Shown here in pieces: positions 17,282 through 28,141 of a stretch of DNA of 64,000 nt. The notes under the pieces were generated by a model. It saw only the letters and a list, made by a program, of their open reading frames with translations, did no database searches and was not told the origin of the DNA. The stretch comes from Polyangium fumosum. GTDB lineage: Bacteria; Myxococcota_A; Polyangia; Polyangiales; Polyangiaceae. Position 1 is the stretch's first letter. Each line of letters starts with the position of its first letter. The stretch spans positions 80,260-144,259 of the forward strand of contig NZ_SSMQ01000026.1 of NCBI RefSeq assembly GCF_005144585.1, read 5' to 3'. The position numbers and the translations under genes were made by a program.

Positions 17282-18854
17282 GGTCCAATGGCTTCGCGAG
17301 GTGCCGATCGAAGCCGGCCGCCCGCGAGAGCTTCCGATCCTCGGGCGAGGCATACCCCGTGAGCGCGATCAGGATCCTGTCCCGGTGCGTCGGATCCGCG
17401 CGGAGCGCCTGCGCGACCTCATAACCGTTCATCCCGGGCAAACCGAGATCACACAGGATCACCTCGGGATCGAAGCTCCCCGCTTTCTCGATCCCCTCGG
17501 GGCCGGAATGGGCGACCTCCACGTGCACGTTGCGCCGCCCGACCGCGAGCGCCTCGGCGAGGCTCGCGGCCGCGTCCGCGTTGTCCTCGATGACCAGGAT
17601 CCGGCCGCAGCGATGCTCCTCGCGGCCCACGCTCGCCGCGCCGCTCGGGGCCGCGGGCTCCCGCACGGGCAGCTCGATCGTGAAGGTGGCGCCCCGGCCC
17701 GGGCCCTCGCTCTCGGCGCGCACGTCACCACCGTGCAGCGCGACCAGGCCCTTGACCAGCGAGAGGCCGAGGCCGAGCCCCCCGCGGCTCCGCGTGAGCG
17801 TCCTGTCGGCCTGCGTGAAGGGATGAAAAAGATGCGGCAAGAGCTCCGGCGCAATGCCCATCCCGGTATCGCTCACGCGAATGCAGGTTCGCCCTCCCTC
17901 CGCGAGCGACACCACGACCTGCACCCGCCCGCCGCGATCCGTGAATTTGGCCGCATTGTGCAGCAAATTGCCGACGATCTGCGCGAGCCGCGTCCCGTCG
18001 CCGTTCACCCACACGGGCCCGTCGGGCAGCTCCACGCTGAGCGTCACCCCGCCCTGTTCGAAGACCGAGCGGAGATCCTCGACGGCGCGATGCACGAGCT
18101 CGCAAAGCTCGATCGGCCCGTGCTGGAGGTGGATCTTGCCGCGCGAGATACGCGTCACGTCGAGCAGGTCGTCGATGAGGCGCGTCATGTGAACGATTTG
18201 CCGCTCGATCACGCGCTCGGCGCGCTTCGCCTGCTCGCTGCCGGGCGCCGCGCGGCCGAGCACGTAGAGGCTGTTGCGAACCGGAGCCAAAGGGTTTCGG
18301 AGCTCGTGCGAGAGAATGGCCAGAAACTCGTCTTTGCGACGATCGGCCTCCGAGAGCGCCTCGGCGAGGGCACGATGGCGCTCTTCGCTCTCGTGGAGCG
18401 CCGCGAGCGAGGCCCGCGCGGCCATGGCGGCTCGCTCGGCCTCCAGCCGCATTTGCTCGGCGAGCCAACGCTCGTCCTGCGCGCGCCGCCGCGCCCGGCG
18501 CTCCGAGCTCATGACGAGGATCACAATCGTGCCGGTCACGAAAAATGTGACGAGCCGGAATACGTAGGGAAAGACCACCCCCGGAGGCTCGTCCCCCGAC
18601 GACCCCACAAACCAGTACCACCCGAAGCCGACCGTGGAGAGGACGAGCGAAACCAGGCTCGGAAAAAACCCCACGACGAGCGCCAAAAGCGCGAGGATCC
18701 CGATCGGCACCACCAGGAACAGGCCGTCGAGCGGCCGGACCAGCAGGAGGGCCATCGCAATCGAGGCCATCGCGACGGAAATCGCGAGCAGCCAGGGCCA
18801 GATCACGGCAAATGTGGAGCGCGCGGGCACTTCGGAGGGGATGGTTTGCTCCAT
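17208..18854 (-). CDS. Membrane-bound hybrid histidine kinase with receiver domain
   Basis: A 548-residue protein starting at ATG 18854 (the frame is open to 19010, but that part overlaps Arg-rich non-protein sequence). Four membrane helices fill residues about 15-110, in the DUF4118/MASE-like manner, then a short coiled coil, HisKA (FLAILSHELRNPLAPVRN, phospho-His), HATPase (NLLHNAAKF, DTGMGIAPE, GGLGLGLSLV) and a C-terminal receiver (RILVIEDNAD, acceptor Asp in CDLGLPGMNG, Lys in LAKPLD). There is no output domain, so it must signal through another protein or retain phosphate itself. It lies beside RNase P RNA in the same direction. Confidence 0.92.
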   Translation of the reverse strand: MEQTIPSEVPARSTFAVIWPWLLAISVAMASIAMALLLVRPLDGLFLVVPIGILALLALVVGFFPSLVSLVLSTVGFGWYWFVGSSGDEPPGVVFPYVFRLVTFFVTGTIVILVMSSERRARRRAQDERWLAEQMRLEAERAAMAARASLAALHESEERHRALAEALSEADRRKDEFLAILSHELRNPLAPVRNSLYVLGRAAPGSEQAKRAERVIERQIVHMTRLIDDLLDVTRISRGKIHLQHGPIELCELVHRAVEDLRSVFEQGGVTLSVELPDGPVWVNGDGTRLAQIVGNLLHNAAKFTDRGGRVQVVVSLAEGGRTCIRVSDTGMGIAPELLPHLFHPFTQADRTLTRSRGGLGLGLSLVKGLVALHGGDVRAESEGPGRGATFTIELPVREPAAPSGAASVGREEHRCGRILVIEDNADAAASLAEALAVGRRNVHVEVAHSGPEGIEKAGSFDPEVILCDLGLPGMNGYEVAQALRADPTHRDRILIALTGYASPEDRKLSRAAGFDRHLAKPLDLKTLDRLLAELCDSVRPAGRASAA

Positions 18855-19015
18855 CGGTGAAGGGACGACGGACGGGTTGCCACAACGTAACATACGACCG
18901 AGGCCACGCCATACGAGGCGAGGACGTGCCCGGCATCGCCCGGAAAAACCTTTACGGCTGAGCCCGCTTCGGCGGCCGACGTCGCTCGGTTGTCCACGCA
19001 TTCGACGCACGAGCG

Positions 19016-19054
19016 ATAAAAAGCGAAAGGCCCCGATCTTTCGATCGGAGCCTC
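19016..19054 (-). terminator. Intrinsic terminator of RNase P RNA
   Basis: Read leftward, AGGCTCCGATC pairs with GATCGGGGCCT (one G-U pair) around a GAAA tetraloop, followed by TTCGCTTTTT. It starts five bases after the mature RNA end. Confidence 0.85.
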
Positions 19055-19058
19055 TCGG

Positions 19059-19468
19059 TCGCAGCGGCTCATAAGCCGAGTTCTGTCTCGCCCCGAGGTC
19101 ACCCCCGGAGCGCCGGCGATCATTCCTCTAGGACACGCATTGCTACGTGCCTCCAGCAGCCAACCCGGAGGCATCGGACGGGCCGTCCTCCCGGGACCTC
19201 TCGATCCCATCGCCTCCCTACGCGGCCTTGCACCGGGTGGGGTTTGCCATGCCACCCCCGTTACCGGAGATGCGGTGGGCTCTTACCCCACCGTTTCACC
19301 CTTACCGACTGGACGAGCACCACGAGGGCACCTTCAAGCCGGCGGTCTGGTTCTCTGTTGCACTCTCCTCGAGGTCACCCTCACCGGGCGTTACCCGGCA
19401 CCCTGCCCTGCGGAGCTCGGACTTTCCTCCCGCGGAAACCCGCCGGCGATCACCTGCTCCGCTGCGAC
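19059..19468 (-). ncRNA. rnpB: RNase P RNA, bacterial class A
   Basis: The catalytic RNA that matures tRNA 5' ends. On the minus strand the 5' part contains GAGGAAAGTCCGAGCTCCGC and AGTGCAACAGAGA, and the 3' end ACAGAACTCGGCTTAT, the strongest conserved blocks of this RNA. The ends are set by helix P1: CCGCTGCGAC (plus-strand 19459-19468) pairs perfectly with GTCGCAGCGG (19059-19068). The length of about 410 nt is usual. A promoter sits just upstream and a hairpin terminator just downstream, so it is an independent unit. Confidence 0.96.
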
Positions 19469-19475
19469 GAGGCGG

Positions 19476-19504
19476 AAGATAACGCCCCCCGATCCGAAAG
19501 TCGA
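19476..19504 (-). promoter_or_regulatory. Candidate sigma-70 promoter of rnpB
   Basis: On the minus strand TCGACT (-35) is separated by 17 bases from TATCTT (-10), placing transcription start about 7 bases further, at 19468-19470, where the P1 helix begins. Confidence 0.65.
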
Positions 19505-19579
19505 GATGTCGCCGTTCTAGCGGCCCTGCGGCCCACGGCTCACGTTCATCTCGTCCGCCTTCTTCTTGCCGCGCCGTTT

Positions 19580-20140
19580 TTACAGCGCCGAGAGCTCGAA
19601 CGCCGTCGCGACGGCGGGCTCGCCGAGCTCCCGCGCCGCGGCCTCGGCCGCCTCGCGCGCCGTCCGCGCGAGGCTCACGATGATCCCGTCGAGGAGGTCC
19701 AGCGTCTCGGTCTCCACAGGGGTCCCCCGCGGCTCCGCCTTGGCCTTGGCCGCGTCACGGAGCGCCGTCGCCTTCGCATCGAGATCGAGCGCCGCTTGCG
19801 GGCCGCCGCGCTTCTCCAGCCCTTCGGCGTCCTCGGCGGCCGCGGACTCGCGTTCGAGCAGGACCTCGATTCTATGGACGGCTTCGATATTCCCGGAGAG
19901 CAAGAGCACCCGTTTCGCCCCGGCGAGCACCGACCGCGCGCGCAATCGCACACCCTGCCCGTCCCGCATTGCCGTCGCATGCGCGGCGGTGTCGAGCTAC
20001 TTTGTCGTCCGCTTGGACTCGCGCCCCACGCCCGCCTGAATGAGGAACACGCCACACGCCGTCGTCGTCCAGCACGAGCTCGTTGCGATAGAACGCGGCC
20101 ACGTCCCTGTCTCGGATTCTACACGGGTACGGGTCGCAAT
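19580..20140 (-). pseudogene. Decayed gene of unknown function
   Basis: Three minus-strand fragments in two frames join into one protein-like sequence: DRDVAAFYRNELVLDDDGVW, then after a frame change near 20050 FLIQAGVGRESKRTTK, an in-frame TAG at about 19994-19996, then a helical C-terminal part (MRDGQGVRLRARSVLAGAKR onward, Ala/Glu-rich, 129 codons). Either the gene is dead or the assembly has errors. The C-terminal frame alone, 19580-19969, might still be expressed. I do not recognise the family. Confidence 0.4.
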
Positions 20141-20210
20141 GCTGGACGCAGGGGGCGCGTGCCGATTGCGCTCGAGGCCAATGATGACGCGCACCGCCCG
20201 CTCCCGGGCA

Positions 20211-24035
<3,825 letters not shown>

Positions 24036-24036
24036 G

Positions 24037-24963
24037 TCAGGCGTTCGGCTTGGTGGCGATGGCGAGGACGACTTCGAAATGGGGCTTCTTGGGTTCGCGG
24101 CACGTGACGTCGGCGAACGTGACGGTGAGGCCGGCTCGGGAGAGCATCCGCTTCAGGGTTCGAGGAGCGAAGCCGGGGTGGCGTTCGCCGTAGGCCGCGG
24201 TGATCGTCCGATGCTCGTGCGCGTCGAGCGTGAGCGCCACCAGACGGCCGTTCGGGCGCAGCACGCGCGCGCACTCCTCGAGCGCTCGCTGCGGCCTCTC
24301 CGCATAGGTCAGCGTGTGAAAGAGGACGATCGCGTCGAAGGACGCCGCGCGGAACGGGAGCTCGTGCATGTCGGCGACCTCTGCGCGCACGTTCTTGTGA
24401 CGAGCGAGGCGCTTCGTCGCGGCCTCGATCATCCGGGCGTTCGTGTCGATGCACGTGAGCGACGCGCAGTACGGAGCGAGATAGCCGGCCGCAGCGCCGT
24501 CCCCCGACCCGACATCGAGCACCTCCCCGAGGTCGAGCAGCGCCGCGATCCCCACGGACAGCGACTGCCACGTGCGGCCTGGCGAGTAGTGACGCTCCAT
24601 CTCGCCGACGAACGAATCCGGGAGCGCTCCGCAGCGCTCGTCATCGAGAAACGACAGCCGGCGCTTGTCGCGCTCGAGCGTCGGATCGCCTGATCTCGTA
24701 GCCGCGTCGAGGACGGTCTTCGCGGTGCTGGACAAGGACTCCTTCGCGAGCACGTAGAAGGAGCGCTGCCCGTCCCGCCGGTCGCGGACGATGCCGCCCT
24801 CGCGAAGGCGCGCCAGATGCGTGGACACCCGCGACTGCGAGATGCCGGTGATCTTCACGAGATCCGTGACGCTGAGCTCCCGCTCGAGGAGCAAGGCGCA
24901 CAAGCGGAGACGGCTCTCGTCGCCGAGCATGTTGAGCGTGCCAACGGTTCCAGCGAGGTCCAT
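24037..24963 (-). CDS. ArsR-type regulator fused to SAM-dependent methyltransferase domain
   Basis: Residues 1-90 form an ArsR winged helix ([20 protein letters not shown], recognition helix [17 protein letters not shown]); residues about 130-308 form a class I methyltransferase ([19 protein letters not shown] motif [32 protein letters not shown]). I chose ATG 24963 (308 aa) over ATG 24975 because the candidate -10 box would put the transcript start at or after the latter. It overlaps nothing, and metH follows after one base. By analogy with SahR-type ArsR regulators it may sense SAH or SAM through the methyltransferase fold; that is inference. Confidence 0.88.
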   Translation of the reverse strand: MDLAGTVGTLNMLGDESRLRLCALLLERELSVTDLVKITGISQSRVSTHLARLREGGIVRDRRDGQRSFYVLAKESLSSTAKTVLDAATRSGDPTLERDKRRLSFLDDERCGALPDSFVGEMERHYSPGRTWQSLSVGIAALLDLGEVLDVGSGDGAAAGYLAPYCASLTCIDTNARMIEAATKRLARHKNVRAEVADMHELPFRAASFDAIVLFHTLTYAERPQRALEECARVLRPNGRLVALTLDAHEHRTITAAYGERHPGFAPRTLKRMLSRAGLTVTFADVTCREPKKPHFEVVLAIATKPNA

Positions 24964-24972
24964 GTATGTGCT

Positions 24973-25006
24973 CATCTACATAAGCAGATGCGTTCGGGCG
25001 TCGCAA
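24973..25006 (-). promoter_or_regulatory. Candidate promoter and palindromic operator of the metH operon
   Basis: On the minus strand TTGCGA (-35, 25001-25006) and TATGTA (-10, 24977-24982) are 18 bases apart. The -10 lies inside the inverted repeat CATCT-8nt-AGATG (24973-24990), the size and position expected for an ArsR-family operator, suggesting autorepression. Confidence 0.55.
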
Positions 25007-25140
25007 GGCGCGCTCGAAGCACATGACCGGCCGCTTTGCCCTCGCGCAGGAGCCGTCGGTCGGCCCCCTCCGCTGCGGCCGTATTCCCGGCTACGGCATG
25101 ACGCCACCCTACGTGGGCCTCGCGCGGACGGTCGAGCTCA

Positions 25141-25287
25141 TCATCGAATGATCTTGCACCGATGGCACACGTATACCTCGGCGCCGGCAAACAGCGCGCG
25201 CGTGACGTGCACCGAAGGCCGGGCCTCAGCGCAGCTCTTGGCGGTGTGCTTTGGGGAATGGCAGCGAGACTTGCCCGAGGGGCATCT
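25141..25287 (-). pseudogene. Small Cys-rich frame without a start codon
   Basis: A 48-codon frame bounded by stops contains RCPSGKSRCHSPK, KSCAEARPSVHV and a terminal VCHRCKIIR: a metal-binding pattern in an otherwise non-coding gap. No ATG or GTG precedes the first cysteines in frame; a GTG/ATG in the neighbouring frame lies two bases away, as if a base were lost. The remaining sequence between 24991 and 25140 shows nothing I can name. Confidence 0.3.
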
Positions 25288-25412
25288 TCACAGCGGAGAC
25301 CAGCGAGCGGCCCTCACGAGACCGGCCCTGCCCCGAGGAGCTCGCCGAGATCGAGGCGGGAATGGCGACCGCGGTGGTCGTGGAACCCAATGAACTTCCG
25401 CTTCCGCTGCCG

Positions 25413-25439
25413 CTGCTGCTGCTGCTGCTGCTGCTGCTG
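25413..25439. repeat. Nine-unit CTG trinucleotide repeat
   Basis: A perfect (CTG)9 run lies 21 bp beyond the stop of the sigma-factor gene. No convincing coding frame uses it. Confidence 0.9.
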
Positions 25440-25459
25440 CAGCGGCACGGGCGGAGAGA

Positions 25460-26329
25460 TCAAGCCGCGAGCGGGTGGAGCCGGTCGCGCAGCTTGCGCT
25501 TGGCGCGGGCCTCGAGCTGGCGCGCGCGCTCGCGCGAGACGCCGAGGCGCCTGCCAATCTCGGCGAGCGAGAGCTCCTCCTCCGGATCGGCCATCATGCG
25601 CGTCTCCACGATGTATCGCTCGCGCGGATCGAGGTTCTGCACCGCTTGCTCGAGGCGCTCGCGCAAAAGCGCTCCCTCCTCGGCGCGCGAGAATCGCTCC
25701 TCTTGATCCTGGTCCTCGGCGACCAGGGTATCGACGAGCGAACGCGCGCCGTCCTCGAACACCTTCGTATCGAGCGAGACGTCCCGGGCTTCGAGCCGGC
25801 GGGCCATCTCGACGACCTTCTCCGCGGGCGCGCCAAACTTCTCGGCGAGGAGCTTGTCCCCCGCTTCGCCTTCGCCCACGAGCCCCGCGATACGCGCGCG
25901 CTCTCGGCGGAGACGGAAGAACATCTTCGACCGGAGCGGGCCGGATCCGACGCCGACGAGGCTCCATGAATGAATCACGTGGTTCAGGATGTACGCACGG
26001 ATCCAGTATGCCGCATACGTGACGAACCGATTGCCGCGATCCGGGTCGTACTTGCGGATCGCGTGCACGATCCCGAAGTTCCCCTCGGCGATGAGATCGG
26101 CGAGAGGAATGCCATAACGCCGGTAGCTGATCGCGATGGACACGACATGCCGCAGGTTGGCGAGCGCCAGCCGTGCGGCCGCGCGCTCGTCTCCCCGATC
26201 CCGGAAAGCACGGGCGAGCTCGACCTCCTCCTCGCGCGAGAGCTCCGGAATTTGCCGAACATGCGCGATATATCGAGAAACCGCGCTGCTTTGGTCTCGA
26301 GAGGTCTGCACGTCTTCCCTCATTCTCAT
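25460..26329 (-). CDS. RNA polymerase sigma factor, RpoH-like (sigma-70 family, group 3)
   Basis: A 289-residue sigma factor. Region 1.2 SRYIAHVRQIPELSREEEVE, region 2 (NLRHVVSIAISYRRYGIPLA, DLIAEGNFGIVHAIRKYDP, FVTYAAYWIRAYI for promoter melting) and region 4 (EELSLAEIGRRLGVSRERAR helix-turn-helix) are all clear. The DLIAEGNFG and IRAYILNHVIHSWSLV stretch resembles RpoH; myxobacteria have several RpoH paralogues, so the regulon cannot be named. Two ATGs (26329 and 26323) are close together with no clear ribosome site. No anti-sigma gene is adjacent. Confidence 0.93.
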   Translation of the reverse strand: MRMREDVQTSRDQSSAVSRYIAHVRQIPELSREEEVELARAFRDRGDERAAARLALANLRHVVSIAISYRRYGIPLADLIAEGNFGIVHAIRKYDPDRGNRFVTYAAYWIRAYILNHVIHSWSLVGVGSGPLRSKMFFRLRRERARIAGLVGEGEAGDKLLAEKFGAPAEKVVEMARRLEARDVSLDTKVFEDGARSLVDTLVAEDQDQEERFSRAEEGALLRERLEQAVQNLDPRERYIVETRMMADPEEELSLAEIGRRLGVSRERARQLEARAKRKLRDRLHPLAA

Positions 26330-26717
26330 GAAAGGTGCGATTTCCGTGGGCGCACCGCGTAGTCGCTCGGCCTACCCGCCGTGGACGCCGTTTCGAGGGG
26401 CCTTCGAGGACGTCGGCCCCGACGGACCGACTCCCTGCATGACTCACGCCGCCCGCGATTGGTTCGAACCTGGACCGCGTGTGGCACGCCCCTGGCTCAC
26501 GGGGTGACATGGCCCCAGAGAGGAAGGACCCTGGGTGCGGCGTGGCTGCACGCTGTGCGACCGGAACGGCCGTGAATGCACACTTCGGGAAGGCCCGAAG
26601 AACGCAGAAAGCCGGAAGTCCGTGGGGATTTTCGAGGTGTTTGCCGTCCGCGGGGGAGCGGGCGGCGCGGCGCGGACGAGCGCCGCGGTGGGGCGCGGGA
26701 GAGCGCGGGAGAGCGTG
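26330..26717. other. Gene-free gap
   Basis: I see no credible coding frame, tRNA or terminator between the sigma-factor gene and the IscA-type gene. Promoter elements for the sigma gene presumably lie in its left part but are not evident. Confidence 0.5.
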
Positions 26718-27044
26718 CTAGGCGGAGAACGAAGAGCCGCAGCCGCAGGTGCTCTTCGTGTTCGGGTTCGAGAACTTGAACCCCGAGCCGTGGAGGCCTT
26801 CCACGTAATCAATCTCCGTCCCGTCGAGGTACTGATAGCTCAGCGGGTCGACGTAGAGCTTGATGCCTTTGTCCTCGAAGGTCTCGTCGAGGTCGGTCGG
26901 CTTGTCCTCGAAGTAGAGATCGTAGGAGAAGCCGGCACAACCGCCGCCGATGACACGCAGACGCAGGCCCTGCCCCATGAGATCCTCGGCCGTCGCAATC
27001 TCGACGACCTTCTCGGCTGCCTTAGGCGTGATGCTGATAGACAT
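26718..27044 (-). CDS. Iron-sulfur carrier of the IscA/ErpA (HesB) family
   Basis: A 108-residue A-type carrier that delivers Fe-S clusters to apoproteins. The three ligand cysteines are visible in GGGCAGFSYDL and at the C-terminal CGCGSSFSA. The start is ATG 27044 (MSISITPKAAEKV) with GAGGAG five bases upstream; the longer frame to 27191 has no homology-like sequence. It stands alone and divergent from a corrinoid gene remnant. ErpA and IscA cannot be separated by eye. Confidence 0.93.
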   Translation of the reverse strand: MSISITPKAAEKVVEIATAEDLMGQGLRLRVIGGGCAGFSYDLYFEDKPTDLDETFEDKGIKLYVDPLSYQYLDGTEIDYVEGLHGSGFKFSNPNTKSTCGCGSSFSA

Positions 27045-27197
27045 AGTTCTCCTCGTAGCCTCGTCCGGAGAAGCCATGGACGCGGGTGGTGTGCGTCGCA
27101 GAGGCCGCGCTGAGGTCGGCGGCTCCCAGACGCTCCCTAAGATAGGCAACCTCCTAGCCACTTGCCAGTGGTAGATGACGCTACGGAACAAAAGGGC

Positions 27198-27409
27198 ATG
27201 CGGCTCCTACGTCGCGGCGTGAACATGATGCGAAGCGGGATCCCAGCGCCGGACGAGCGCGAGGTCCTGCGCGCGCTCCGGGTGCCCCACGCGACCCGGA
27301 TCGCCGACATCGACGAGCGCGGGGTGCGGGACGCGATCACGCTCGCGCTCGATCGCGCGCTCGGGATGGCCTCGTTCGAGGGGTCACGCAGGGGACGCCG
27401 CCTGGGCTC
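27198..27409 (+). pseudogene. 5' fragment of a methionine-synthase-activation-type domain, frameshifted
   Basis: The frame from ATG 27198 encodes MRSGIPAPDEREVLRALRVP, the start of the short vitamin B12-dependent methionine synthase activation domain. Near 27376-27380 a run of four G would need five to stay in frame; after the shift the sense continues in the next frame (LLRSAVLAERFRGARE). Either a real single-base deletion or an assembly error separates it from the downstream frame. Confidence 0.5.
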
Positions 27410-28015
27410 TTGCGTTCGGCCGTGCTCGCGGAGCGGTTCCGCGGCGCGCGCGAGGTCGCGTTCCTGGTCGTCACGCTCGGCGAGCGATGGGACGAGGCGC
27501 TCGATGAGCTCGCGCGGCGCGGCGAGCCGGCCGAGGCGTGGTTCCTCGACGCGGTCGGAACGTTCTTCGTGGACCGGGCCACGCGGGTGGGTGTTCTCGC
27601 AGGCGATCCGCGAGGGCCGGACATCGGCAAGAACATCGTGGGCCTGATGCTCCGCAACTTCGGCTTCGACGTGCACGACCTCGGGCGCAACGTGCCGCTC
27701 GAAGACATCCTCGCCGCCGCGCGCGAGCACAAGGCGCAGATCATCGGCCTGTCGGCGCTCATGACGACGACGATGATGCGCATGAAAGACGTCATCGACG
27801 CCGTGCGAGGCCAAGGTCTGCCGCACGTGGTGATGATCGGCGGCGCCGTGACCACGCCCTCGTTCGCCGAGGAAATCCACGCCGACGGCTACGGCAAGGA
27901 CGTAGGCGACGTGGTCGCGATCGCCGAGCGGATGCTCGTGACGCACAAGGAGCGGTTCCCGCGGGAAGGCTCGGAAAAAGCCGCCACGCAGGCGCCACGC
28001 TCGCCCTCGCCGTAG
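27410..28015 (+). CDS. Corrinoid (B12-binding) domain protein with altered metal-ligand motif
   Basis: From TTG 27410 (201 codons): residues about 1-58 continue the activation-type domain (FLVVTLGERWDEALDELARR, AWFLDAVGTFF), then at about 60 a B12-binding Rossmann domain begins ([39 protein letters not shown]). In place of the usual D-x-H-x-x-G the sequence reads GDPRGPDIG, so the cobalt-binding His is absent. The order activation-half then B12 domain is the reverse of MetH and looks like a junction of two gene pieces. It may be inactive. It runs divergently from the IscA-type gene. Confidence 0.6.
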   Translation: MRSAVLAERFRGAREVAFLVVTLGERWDEALDELARRGEPAEAWFLDAVGTFFVDRATRVGVLAGDPRGPDIGKNIVGLMLRNFGFDVHDLGRNVPLEDILAAAREHKAQIIGLSALMTTTMMRMKDVIDAVRGQGLPHVVMIGGAVTTPSFAEEIHADGYGKDVGDVVAIAERMLVTHKERFPREGSEKAATQAPRSPSP

Positions 28016-28048
28016 CGCCTCGCGTGCGCCGCGGGTGATGCGCACGCT

Positions 28049-28096
28049 CCTTCCTGCCCCGCCCTCTTCCTGCCCCGCCCTCTTCCTGCCCCGCCC
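28049..28096. repeat. Three tandem 16-bp units before the HD/Hsp90-like gene
   Basis: The unit (T/C)CTTCCTGCCCCGCCC is repeated three times, directly followed by a C-rich tract. It ends 45 bp before the next gene start. Confidence 0.85.
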
Positions 28097-28141
28097 CTTC
28101 CCCCCTCCCCCTCGCGGGCCGAGTCGGACTACCCTCGGAAG

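Noticed and set aside
25413..25442. Poly-Gln tract protein on the minus strand
   Set aside because: The frame lies beyond the stop of the sigma factor and has no start or domain; the tract is a simple repeat.
26440..26520. tRNA-like GGTTCGAACC loop
   Set aside because: The flanking bases do not form a T-stem or acceptor stem on either strand.
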